In this document: in pieces, positions 14,622 to 20,545 of the stretch | Numbering within the stretch: position 1 is the stretch's first letter | How the letters are laid out: each line of letters begins with the position of its first letter | Assembly (NCBI GenBank): GCA_017549665.1 | Contig: JAFYUD010000112.1 | Coordinates: 1 to 21,538 of the forward strand | Direction of reading: 5' to 3' | Source of the DNA: Clostridia bacterium | Lineage (GTDB): Bacteria > Bacillota_A > Clostridia > Oscillospirales > Acutalibacteraceae | Length of the DNA stretch: 21,538 bases | The notes under the pieces: model-generated | Databases searched by the model: none | Told to the model about the DNA's origin: nothing | What the model saw: only the letters and a program-made list of their open reading frames with translations | Made by a program: the position numbers and the translations under genes

Positions 14622-15377
14622 TCAGATTGATTTATTTTTTGCAAGAATTGAAGTTTTACCTTCAAATGAAAGAGGCTTGCCGTCAAGAGATGTCACAACA
14701 CCGCCTGCTTCTTCAACAAGCAACTTTCCTGCCGCAAAATCCCATGGAGAAACCTGCAGCTCAAAAAACAGCTCTGCTCTGCCCGCTGCAACGTTACATA
14801 AATCCAATGCTGCTGAGCCGCTTCTTCTGATATCAAGAGCCTGATAAAAATAGTCTGAAAGAACTTCCAGAGTTTGTGTAAAAAGCTCTTTATCATAAGG
14901 AGACGAGCCGAAAAGGACAAGAGCATTACTTAAAGGCTGAGATGACACGCTCATCCTTTTTCCGTTACAAAACGCACCCTGACCTTTAATTGCAGAAAAT
15001 ATTTCATCAAGATAAGGATTGTAAACAACGCCTGCAACAGCCTCCTTACCCTTAAGCAAAGCAACGGAAATTGCGCTCATGTGATAATCCTTTACGAAAT
15101 TTGTAGTACCGTCGATAGGATCAACAATAAATGCATAGCCGTCATCAGATAATTCATCATGTGAGCCTTCCTCACCGATAAATTTAGCCTCAGGCAGGAT
15201 TTTCTTAAGCCCCTGCTCAAGCTTTTCCTGAACACCCTTGTCATACTCGGTGACAAGATCTGCAACGCCCGATTTTATATCAATCAGCATTTTCTCTCTG
15301 TCTGCGCCGAGGATTACCTTACCGCATTCCTTTACAAGAGAACAGATTTCATTAACAGTCTGAGTCAATATATTCAC
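14622..15377 (-). CDS. Inositol-1-monophosphatase family phosphatase
   Basis: 251 residues from the GTG at 15377. Metal-binding and catalytic motifs are complete: IGEEG (Glu69, Glu70), DPIDGTTNF (Asp86, Asp89) and SPWDFAAG (Asp213). The family removes phosphate from inositol phosphate, fructose-1,6-bisphosphate, 3'-phosphoadenosine 5'-phosphate or sugar phosphates; which of these applies cannot be told from sequence alone. The start is uncertain: the GTG lacks a Shine-Dalgarno, while a TTG three codons later (15368) is preceded by GGGTGA at a good distance, which would give 248 residues. It is first of a two-gene unit with the propeller protein, an unusual partnership. Confidence 0.92.
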   Translation of the reverse strand: MNILTQTVNEICSLVKECGKVILGADREKMLIDIKSGVADLVTEYDKGVQEKLEQGLKKILPEAKFIGEEGSHDELSDDGYAFIVDPIDGTTNFVKDYHMSAISVALLKGKEAVAGVVYNPYLDEIFSAIKGQGAFCNGKRMSVSSQPLSNALVLFGSSPYDKELFTQTLEVLSDYFYQALDIRRSGSAALDLCNVAAGRAELFFELQVSPWDFAAGKLLVEEAGGVVTSLDGKPLSFEGKTSILAKNKSI

Positions 15378-15405
15378 CCGTTTTCAAAAATTTTATTTCG
15401 TACTG

Positions 15406-15434
15406 ATTATATCAACTATTATTTTTGTTTGCAA
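15406..15434 (-). promoter_or_regulatory. Sigma-A promoter of the monophosphatase/propeller operon
   Basis: On the minus strand TTGCAA (15429-15434), a 17-base spacer and the consensus TATAAT (15406-15411), with TG one base before it. Transcription expected from about 15399, leader about 22 bases. Confidence 0.82.
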
Positions 15435-15453
15435 GTGTTTCATAAAAATCCTA

Positions 15454-15482
15454 TTGCTTTTTCTATGTATTTGTGGTAAAAT
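15454..15482 (+). promoter_or_regulatory. Promoter of tRNA-Leu
   Basis: TTGCTT (15454-15459), a 17-base spacer and TAAAAT (15477-15482), preceded by TG-G. It is placed about 33 bases before the mature 5' end of the tRNA, divergent from the monophosphatase promoter. Confidence 0.65.
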
Positions 15483-15514
15483 TCCGTTTGTTGAAAGACA
15501 AGAAAATTTAATAG

Positions 15515-15599
15515 GCGGATATGGTGGAATTTGCAGACACGCAAGATTTAGGATCTTGTGCCCACAAGCGTGCAGGTTCGACCCCTGTTATCCGCACCA
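15515..15599 (+). tRNA. tRNA-Leu (anticodon UAG), CCA encoded
   Basis: Acceptor stem GCGGATA (15515-15521) pairs perfectly with TATCCGC (15589-15595), followed by A and the encoded CCA (15597-15599). The anticodon stem CAAGA/TCTTG (15542-15546 with 15554-15558) holds loop TTTAGGA with anticodon TAG (15549-15551). The T arm GCAGG-TTCGACC-CCTGT is normal, with one G-U pair. A long variable arm, as expected for class II tRNA-Leu, lies at about 15559-15571. It reads CUA and probably other CUN codons. Confidence 0.96.
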
Positions 15600-15603
15600 A
15601 ATT

Positions 15604-15646
15604 GGAACGCAAGTATTGATACAATACTTGCGTTCCTTTTCTTTTG
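15604..15646 (+). terminator. Strong terminator directly after tRNA-Leu
   Basis: A perfect 15-bp inverted repeat (15604-15618 with 15622-15636, arms GGAACGCAAGTATTG and its complement) is followed by TTTTCTTTT. It begins five bases after the CCA. The perfect long stem also marks the left edge of the accessory-looking segment. Confidence 0.9.
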
Positions 15647-15776
15647 TCAAAAATCGCTTAACACAAGGCTTTTCGGCACTCTTGCAAATGAGATTTGTTT
15701 CGCTGTATCAAAATCGAACCCCAAAAAGTCAAAGTTGAGTGACTCAAACCTACCTCTCTCTTACCTCTCAAAAAAG

Positions 15777-15830
15777 CACAATGACACTTATCTTAAAGAT
15801 TCGTGTCATTGTGACAAAGATAAGTGTCAT
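15777..15830. promoter_or_regulatory. Phased GTGTCAT half-sites with overlapping dyads upstream of the islet gene
   Basis: Three copies of the heptamer are present: ATGACAC (15781-15787, inverted), GTGTCAT (15803-15809) and GTGTCAT (15824-15830). Their centres are 22 and 21 bases apart, about two helical turns. The first copy can pair with the second (11 bp, 15777-15787 with 15803-15813) or with the third (14 bp, 15781-15794 with 15817-15830). All lie upstream of the -10 at 15859, with the nearest copy near -44, a position used by transcription activators. A protein operator is therefore more likely than an RNA switch. Elsewhere in 15647-15776 there is a 13-base palindrome (15735-15747) and a direct repeat TACCTCTC (15751, 15762), with no gene. 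Confidence 0.6.
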
Positions 15831-15855
15831 AGTCCTTTTAATTGGACAGATAATG

Positions 15856-15864
15856 TGATATAAT
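15856..15864 (+). promoter_or_regulatory. Extended -10 promoter of the islet gene
   Basis: TG-A-TATAAT, consensus extended -10, ends 26 bases before the ATG at 15891. No acceptable -35 is present at 16-18 bases, which fits a promoter relying on the upstream GTGTCAT sites and an activator. The leader contains a strong AAGGAGAG. Confidence 0.7.
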
Positions 15865-15890
15865 GATAAAAAATTATAAGGAGAGATAAA

Positions 15891-16661
15891 ATGGTACTTT
15901 CAGATGGAAAAAACAAATTCCAAAATAATGAGTTTTCATTTTGGGAGTGGTCTGCTCCTGTTCTTCAAACACACGAAGAAGTTATGGCCAAAATTAAAGA
16001 ACTAAAATTGCAAGGTAGAGTGATTAAGGGATTCTACTCTGTCGGTATGGGTTATAACTGGACTGACAATAACATTGGAGAAGCGATTTATAATACTATC
16101 GAAAGAATGGTTAAAGAAAATCTCATTACTTCGAAAGGTCCGTTCCCATTCTTGCCAGAGGGAGTTTATATTTCAAGATATGCCGAGATTGATGAACCTT
16201 TTTTGATTGAGTTTGAGGACGGCGATATCCTTGGTATTGATTATAGCGAAGGTAGTTGTGTTCGTATGGAACTTAACACTATCCCAAAGGATATTAAATT
16301 TGGAACCAATAGAAGAACATTTCACCCCAATGTTTTGTTTGGTAGTCTTATTGGCAAAGAAATCGTTGCGATCGAAGTAACCACTTCCACGGAATTGGAC
16401 GAATTCACTTGGTCGCACGGTCTTGATATCGGTGAGCAAGATGCTTACATTACAAAGTTATCATTCGTGTGCAAGAAAGGAAAAGATTGGGAACGTGAGA
16501 AGTTAGAGTTCACCTCGTGGTATGATTATGGTATGGTCGCCGTAACCGATTATGAGGGTGAACCCCTGAAAATTCACGCTCCTGACATAAAAGAAGTTGT
16601 TGCAGGATTTATCGACGAAGAAACATTGAATCTTCAAGATGATTTTTCTTTTGACGATTAA
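15891..16661 (+). CDS. Unrecognised cytoplasmic protein of the post-tRNA islet
   Basis: 256 residues, ATG seven bases after AAGGAG. I do not recognise a family. There is no signal peptide, membrane segment, coiled coil or cysteine cluster. The first half appears helical (THEEVMAKIKELKLQGRVIKG). The middle is strand-rich (PFLIEFEDGDILGIDY, then SCVRMELNTIP), and strands recur near 160-215 (EIVAIEVTTSTELDEFTW, YITKLSFVCKKG). The tail is acidic (DDFSFDD). The overall look, a soluble acidic alpha/beta protein of about 250 residues, is common among immunity-like and accessory proteins, but nothing proves this. Codon use is visibly more AT-rich (AAA, ATT, GAA, TTT) than in the flanking obgE or malQ genes, which suggests acquisition by transfer. 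It is a single gene between strong terminators. Confidence 0.82.
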   Translation: MVLSDGKNKFQNNEFSFWEWSAPVLQTHEEVMAKIKELKLQGRVIKGFYSVGMGYNWTDNNIGEAIYNTIERMVKENLITSKGPFPFLPEGVYISRYAEIDEPFLIEFEDGDILGIDYSEGSCVRMELNTIPKDIKFGTNRRTFHPNVLFGSLIGKEIVAIEVTTSTELDEFTWSHGLDIGEQDAYITKLSFVCKKGKDWEREKLEFTSWYDYGMVAVTDYEGEPLKIHAPDIKEVVAGFIDEETLNLQDDFSFDD

Positions 16662-16662
16662 A

Positions 16663-16721
16663 TGCACCAAACATTTCGGCTTTGCACCAAAATGGCCGAG
16701 TGGTGCAAAAAATGCACCAAG
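16663..16721. repeat. TGCACCA repeat cluster after the islet gene
   Basis: TGCACCAA occurs at 16663, 16683 and 16713 in direct orientation, and its complement TGGTGCA at 16701. Adjacent copies form small inverted repeats (16682-16689 with 16701-16708; 16702-16707 with 16713-16718). Spacing of the direct copies is 20 and 30 bases. Role unknown; possible protein-binding sites or residue of recombination. Confidence 0.5.
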
Positions 16722-16753
16722 ACACTTTTGTATCAAAAATTGCGTTATCATTC

Positions 16754-16800
16754 AAAAAAGAACGAACTTTTGTCTACCAAAAGTTCGTTCTTTTTTATTC
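16754..16800 (+). terminator. Very strong terminator closing the islet gene
   Basis: A 19-bp perfect stem (16754-16772 with 16778-16796) with core AAGAACGAACTTTTG and a 5-base loop starts with six As and ends with a T run, so it can act in both directions. It lies about 90 bases after the stop codon at 16661. Confidence 0.9.
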
Positions 16801-16813
16801 AAGCCGCAGGCTT

Positions 16814-16928
16814 GGTATATCATCACGCTTTAGCGTGTATATCATCACTGAGGTGTATCCTTGCAGTTTGATGAGATACAACACGACCTGTTGGTGATAT
16901 ACAATGCTTCGCAATGATGATATACAAC
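16814..16928. repeat. REP-like structured intergenic repeat built on GTATATCATCAC
   Basis: GTATATCATCAC occurs at 16815-16826 and 16837-16848. Complementary copies follow at 16894 (GTGATATACAA) and 16916-16928 (GATGATATACAAC), with a diverged one at 16870-16882 (GATGAGATACAAC). A small hairpin, CACGC-TTTA-GCGTG (16824-16837), joins the first two copies. The whole can fold as an imperfect long cruciform. I see no reading frame worth calling. It resembles the palindromic extragenic repeats scattered in clostridial genomes, but the family name is not known to me. It fills most of the gene-free stretch 16662-17017. Confidence 0.6.
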
Positions 16929-16937
16929 GGCAAACAG

Positions 16938-16966
16938 TTGATTTTTAAGCTGAAATGTGATACAAT
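16938..16966 (+). promoter_or_regulatory. Sigma-A promoter of the small lipoprotein gene
   Basis: TTGATT (16938-16943), a 17-base spacer and TACAAT (16961-16966), with TG one base before the -10. Transcription start near 16973, leader about 45 bases with GGAGG. Confidence 0.75.
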
Positions 16967-17017
16967 TTGCATCAAGAAGAGCATGGTCAGACGAATTTTA
17001 CATACGGAGGATAAAAC

Positions 17018-17494
17018 ATGAAAAAACTCGTATGCATATTGTTGGTTATATGTATGCTGTTTTCGCTTTCAGGATGTACGGAAGAAGTTTTTACAAGTGC
17101 TATGTTTCTGTACCTTGTTGCTACAAGTGATGACAGCGCAGATAAAGATGATGTTTTTGAATTTGTCTGCGAAAAGGAAGAAGAATTGCTCAATGCAATT
17201 GAGAACGAAAACTTTTCTGCTTTTGAAAACAAAGGCTTTATAAAACGCATAGATACTGATGAATCACTTGTTGATTTTTCTTGCGGCGGTGCCGGTGTCG
17301 GATCCGGCACATCTTATGTAGGATTTTACTATTCCCCTGATGACAATATGACTGATATCTGGTGTTCACCATATCCTGAAAGTTCGTTGACCCGGGCAGG
17401 AAATGGCTTTGAATGGAGGGAAGAAAACGGTGACAATTACTATTATACAGAGCACATATGCGGTCACTTTTATTACTATGAAGCTTCTTTCTGA
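17018..17494 (+). CDS. Small lipoprotein of unknown function
   Basis: 158 residues; GGAGG seven bases before the ATG. The signal peptide ends in the lipobox LSGC (Cys20), so the protein is lipid-anchored on the outer face of the membrane. Residues 45-75 form an acidic helix (KEEELLNAIENENFSAFENKG). A Gly-rich segment follows (DFSCGGAGVGSG), then TSYVGFYYSPDD and a C-terminal Tyr-rich stretch (GDNYYYTEHICGHFYYYEASF). Two or three cysteines in the mature part could form a disulfide. I have an impression of similar small lipoproteins in Firmicutes with a CGG...GFYYSPDD core but cannot assign a named family. It is a single gene with its own promoter and terminator. Confidence 0.83.
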   Translation: MKKLVCILLVICMLFSLSGCTEEVFTSAMFLYLVATSDDSADKDDVFEFVCEKEEELLNAIENENFSAFENKGFIKRIDTDESLVDFSCGGAGVGSGTSYVGFYYSPDDNMTDIWCSPYPESSLTRAGNGFEWREENGDNYYYTEHICGHFYYYEASF

Positions 17495-17542
17495 GATAAA
17501 ATCAATCCGATCCGTCTGACAAGCAGATTTATAAAAACAGAA

Positions 17543-17578
17543 AAAACGCAGTGCAACCGTCTGATTGCATTGCGTTTT
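17543..17578. terminator. Bidirectional terminator between the lipoprotein gene and the small minus-strand gene
   Basis: AAAACGCAGTGCAA (17543-17556) pairs with TTGCATTGCGTTTT (17565-17578), 14 bp with one G-U pair and an 8-base loop. T runs are present on both strands, so it serves both converging genes. Confidence 0.85.
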
Positions 17579-17579
17579 A

Positions 17580-17816
17580 TTATTTTCCGTTGTGACGAAG
17601 CCATTCATCACGTTCTTTTTTTGTCTGCTTCTTGGTTTTTTCACTTATTCCCTGAGCTATTGCCGGATACTCATTTGTCGTTGCATTTGTTTTCTGCACG
17701 TTATATGTGCCGTAACAATTAACCATTTCATTACAGCTGTCAGGCTGACCGTCAACGACTTGAGTACTCGGTGTCAGGGAAAATTTACGTTCTTTTTCAG
17801 ATTTTCTTTTACCCAT
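17580..17816 (-). CDS. Small basic protein of unknown function
   Basis: 78 residues from the ATG at 17816, which has AGGGTGAG at a short but workable distance; an in-frame GTG at 17825 lies inside that site. The ends are Lys/Arg/Glu-rich (MGKRKSEKERKF and KKQTKKERDEWLRHNGK). The middle contains CNEMVNCYGTYNVQKTNATTNEYPAIAQG, in two parts CNEMVNCYGTYNVQ and TTNEYPAIAQG. No signal or membrane segment. The start signal, a shared terminator exactly at its end and the non-random middle argue that it is real. It resembles small proteins I have seen in clostridial genomes carrying a YGTYN...YPAIAQG pattern, of unknown role. It is divergent from obgE. Confidence 0.68.
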   Translation of the reverse strand: MGKRKSEKERKFSLTPSTQVVDGQPDSCNEMVNCYGTYNVQKTNATTNEYPAIAQGISEKTKKQTKKERDEWLRHNGK

Positions 17817-17905
17817 ATTACTCACCCTGAGTTATTATTGCTTCAAAACGTATTTTTACACAAATTTATTCTGATATTTTTGCTGTAATTTTTTTCATTT
17901 TGCTA

Positions 17906-17934
17906 TTTATAATTTAAAAACTATGTGCTATAAT
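17906..17934 (+). promoter_or_regulatory. Promoter of the obgE operon
   Basis: Consensus TATAAT (17929-17934) with TG-C before it and a weaker TTTATA (17906-17911) at 17 bases. Start expected near 17941, leader about 27 bases with GAGGT. Drives obgE, the mini-RNase III gene, the yitT-like gene and probably lepA. Confidence 0.72.
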
Positions 17935-17967
17935 TATAATGATTATTTATATAATGAGGTACAAATT

Positions 17968-19239
17968 ATGTTTGTAGATAAAGCGAAAATAAAAATCAAG
18001 GCAGGTAACGGCGGAAACGGTGCCGTTGCCTTCCACAGAGAAAAATATGTGGCATCTGGCGGTCCTGACGGCGGTGACGGCGGTAAGGGCGGAGATATCG
18101 TATTTAAAATCGATACAAATCTCTCAACTCTCGCTGATTTCCGTTATAAGCGCAAGTATACTGCAGAAAGCGGTCAGAACGGCTCAGGCTCAAGAAAGAA
18201 CGGCAAAAAGGGTCAGGACCTTATTATCAGAGTTCCTAAAGGCACTATCATCCGTGAAGCAGAAAGCGGTGTTGTTATCGCTGACATGTCAACAGACGAG
18301 CCTTTTGTTGCAGCTAAAGGCGGTAAAGGCGGCTGGGGTAACAGCCACTTTGCAACCCCCACACGCCAGACTCCCCGTTTCGCAAAGGACGGTATTCCCG
18401 GTGAGGAATGGGAGGTTATCCTTGAGCTCAAGCTTCTTGCTGACGTAGGTCTTATCGGTTTCCCCAACGTAGGCAAATCTACTCTTGTTTCAGTTGTAAG
18501 CGAAGCAAAGCCCATTATTGCCGACTATCACTTCACAACAATCACTCCCGTTCTCGGTGTCGTAAGAATGGGTCCCGAAAGCTCATTTGTTATGGCTGAC
18601 ATTCCCGGACTTATCGAGGGTGCAGGTGAGGGTGCAGGTCTCGGCCATCAGTTCTTAAGACATGTTGAGCGTTGCCGTATGCTTATTCACGTTGTTGACG
18701 TTGCAGGCAGTGAAGGCAGAGATCCAAAGCAGGATTTTGAAACAATCAACAAAGAGCTTGTAGTTTTCAACGAAGAGCTTGCAAAATGTCCTCAGATCGT
18801 TGCAGGTAACAAGATTGACATGGCAACAGATGAACAGAGAGAGGAATTCAGAAAATATATTGAGGATCAGGGCTTACAGTATTTTGAAATCTGTGCACCC
18901 ATTTACGAAGGTACTCAGGAGGTTGTCAATGCTGCAGCTGCAATGCTTGCAACTCTTCCTCCTATCAAGCAGTACGAATCAGAGCCTATTCCCATGGAAA
19001 TGCTCGAAAAGAAAAAATCAACAGGCTTTAAGGTTTCTGTTATTGATGACACATATTATGTTGAGGCTGAGTGGCTTCTCAAGATACTCAACAAGACAAA
19101 TATCGAAGATTACGAATCACTGCAGTATTTCCAGAAGGTACTCGGCACAAGCGGAATTCTTGACGAGCTTCGCCGCAGAGGTATTCAGGACGGTGACACA
19201 GTAAACATTTACGATCTGGAGTTTGAATATGTGCCCTGA
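17968..19239 (+). CDS. obgE: Obg family GTPase (ribosome assembly and stress control)
   Basis: 423 residues from the ATG at 17968, nine bases after GAGGT; the upstream open frame has no start with a site. The Gly-rich Obg fold (1-158) includes KAGNGGNGAVAFHREKYV and GGPDGGDGGKGGD. The GTPase domain follows with GFPNVGKST (164-172), DIPGLIEGA (211-219) and NKID (281-284). The C-terminal OCT domain (about 345-423) ends with GILDELRRRGIQDGDTVNI. The protein associates with the large ribosomal subunit and links GTP status to growth. It is first in an operon whose next gene overlaps its end. Full length, nothing unusual. Confidence 0.97.
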   Translation: MFVDKAKIKIKAGNGGNGAVAFHREKYVASGGPDGGDGGKGGDIVFKIDTNLSTLADFRYKRKYTAESGQNGSGSRKNGKKGQDLIIRVPKGTIIREAESGVVIADMSTDEPFVAAKGGKGGWGNSHFATPTRQTPRFAKDGIPGEEWEVILELKLLADVGLIGFPNVGKSTLVSVVSEAKPIIADYHFTTITPVLGVVRMGPESSFVMADIPGLIEGAGEGAGLGHQFLRHVERCRMLIHVVDVAGSEGRDPKQDFETINKELVVFNEELAKCPQIVAGNKIDMATDEQREEFRKYIEDQGLQYFEICAPIYEGTQEVVNAAAAMLATLPPIKQYESEPIPMEMLEKKKSTGFKVSVIDDTYYVEAEWLLKILNKTNIEDYESLQYFQKVLGTSGILDELRRRGIQDGDTVNIYDLEFEYVP

Positions 19240-19654
19240 TAACATGGAACTTAATTTTGACAAGCTGAAAATCCATGAGGATTCATCTTCTGACGGTATG
19301 CCCGTTTCAGCACTTGCTTTTCTCGGCGACGTGGTATGGGAAATCATGGTGCGTGAAACACTGACAGTTTCAGGCAAATGCAAAGCAGACAAGCTTCATG
19401 CAAGAAATATTGAAATGGTCAACGCAACGTATCAGGCCAACGCATCAAAGCTTCTCATGGAGCATCTGACCGAGGATGAAACAAGAATGTTCATCCGTGG
19501 CAGAAACACACATACTGCACATACTCCCAGAAACAAATCAAAAAGTGAGTATCATGCCGCAACGGGACTTGAGGTGCTGTTCGGCTGGCTCTACATAAAC
19601 GGCAAAACAGACAGAATAAAAGAGCTTTTTTCAATAGTTATTGATGAGGTGTAA
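19229..19654 (+). CDS. mrnC: Mini-ribonuclease III (MrnC), 23S rRNA maturation
   Basis: 141 residues from the ATG at 19229, which has TGGAG seven bases upstream and overlaps the obgE stop by 11 bases; a second ATG at 19244 lacks a ribosome binding site. The RNase III catalytic fold is present without a double-stranded RNA-binding domain. ALAFLGDVVWEIMVR carries the catalytic Asp, and RGRNTHTAHTPRNKSKSEYHAATGLEVLFGWLYI is the second signature, with the YHAATGLE Glu as the other metal ligand. In Bacillus this enzyme trims the ends of 23S rRNA precursor on the ribosome, which suits its coupling to obgE. Confidence 0.94.
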   Translation: MCPDNMELNFDKLKIHEDSSSDGMPVSALAFLGDVVWEIMVRETLTVSGKCKADKLHARNIEMVNATYQANASKLLMEHLTEDETRMFIRGRNTHTAHTPRNKSKSEYHAATGLEVLFGWLYINGKTDRIKELFSIVIDEV

Positions 19655-19657
19655 ACC

Positions 19658-20533
19658 ATGCTCAAAGGTAAAAAAATCAATGTAAGGGATATAATTCTCG
19701 ACATTCTTATCTGTACACTCGGCGCATTCATATACTCAGTGGGAATAAACTGCTTTATTTCACCCAATGAGCTTTCTTCAGGCGGTGCAACAGGTCTTGC
19801 AATCCTTGCAAATTACCTGTGGAATGTGCCCATAGGCGGTGCAATGTTTGCAATCAACATTCCCTTGTTTGTTATTTCTTTCATTGTATTCGGTAAGAAT
19901 TTTATAATCAAGACATTGTTCTCGACGGCAATGACATCACTGCTTATTGACGCAGGTGTTTATTTCCTTCCTGCTTACGAAGGTGACAAAATTCTTGCGG
20001 CTGTTTTCGGCGGCGCACTGCTGGGCGTAGGTCTGGGCGTAATATTCACCCGTGGCGCAACAAGCGGCGGCACGGATATCATGGGCAGACTGCTGAAGAA
20101 AGCAATGCCCCATATCACCATGGGCCGTCTCGTTATGATATGCGATCTTTGCGTTGTGCTTCTTGCAGGTCTTGTTTATAAAAACATCGAAAGCGTGCTG
20201 TACGCAACAATTGTTTTCATCGTTTCGAGCAAATCAATTGACCTTGTTCTTTACGGCTCCGATAGCGGTAAAATGATGATGATCATTTCATCCAACGCAG
20301 AAGAAATTGCAAAAGCAATCACCTCTGAAACACCCAGAGGCGTTTCCATTGTGCCCGTAAAGGGTGCATACACAGGTGAAGAGAAGCACATGCTTCTTTC
20401 CGTTGTAAGACCTAACGAAGTCAATAAAATGAGAAAAATCGTAAGGCGTTTTGACGAAAAGCCTTTTATTATAATTTCAGATGCATCTGAAATCCTCGGC
20501 TTGGGATTCAAGCCCACAGACAACGAACTTTAA
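19658..20533 (+). CDS. YitT family membrane protein (DUF161 plus DUF2179)
   Basis: 291 residues; GAGGTG lies about seven bases before the ATG, three bases after the mini-RNase III stop. The membrane part (about 10-200) has five or six helices with the family signatures NELSSGGATGLAILANYLW and IFTRGATSGGTDIMGRLLKK. The cytoplasmic DUF2179 domain (about 205-285) contains KAITSETPRGVSIVPVKGAYTGEEK, the usual GxT/TGxxK region. Members are widespread in Firmicutes, and transport or sensing roles have been proposed without proof. It is in the same transcript as obgE, probably by chance of genome organisation. Confidence 0.92.
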   Translation: MLKGKKINVRDIILDILICTLGAFIYSVGINCFISPNELSSGGATGLAILANYLWNVPIGGAMFAINIPLFVISFIVFGKNFIIKTLFSTAMTSLLIDAGVYFLPAYEGDKILAAVFGGALLGVGLGVIFTRGATSGGTDIMGRLLKKAMPHITMGRLVMICDLCVVLLAGLVYKNIESVLYATIVFIVSSKSIDLVLYGSDSGKMMMIISSNAEEIAKAITSETPRGVSIVPVKGAYTGEEKHMLLSVVRPNEVNKMRKIVRRFDEKPFIIISDASEILGLGFKPTDNEL

Positions 20534-20545
20534 GGAGAAAATCGG

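Noticed and set aside
15777..15830. Riboswitch or attenuator reading of the overlapping dyads
   Set aside because: The only good promoter is downstream of them (15856-15864), so they are unlikely to be in the transcript; an operator is preferred.
15454..15863. Two open frames running across tRNA-Leu and the terminator
   Set aside because: They read through a complete tRNA and a perfect hairpin and lack start signals.
16692..16704. TGGCCGAGTGGTG resembles the D arm of tRNA-Ser/Leu
   Set aside because: No acceptor, anticodon or T arm can be built around it; it falls among TGCACCA repeats and is most likely a chance match.
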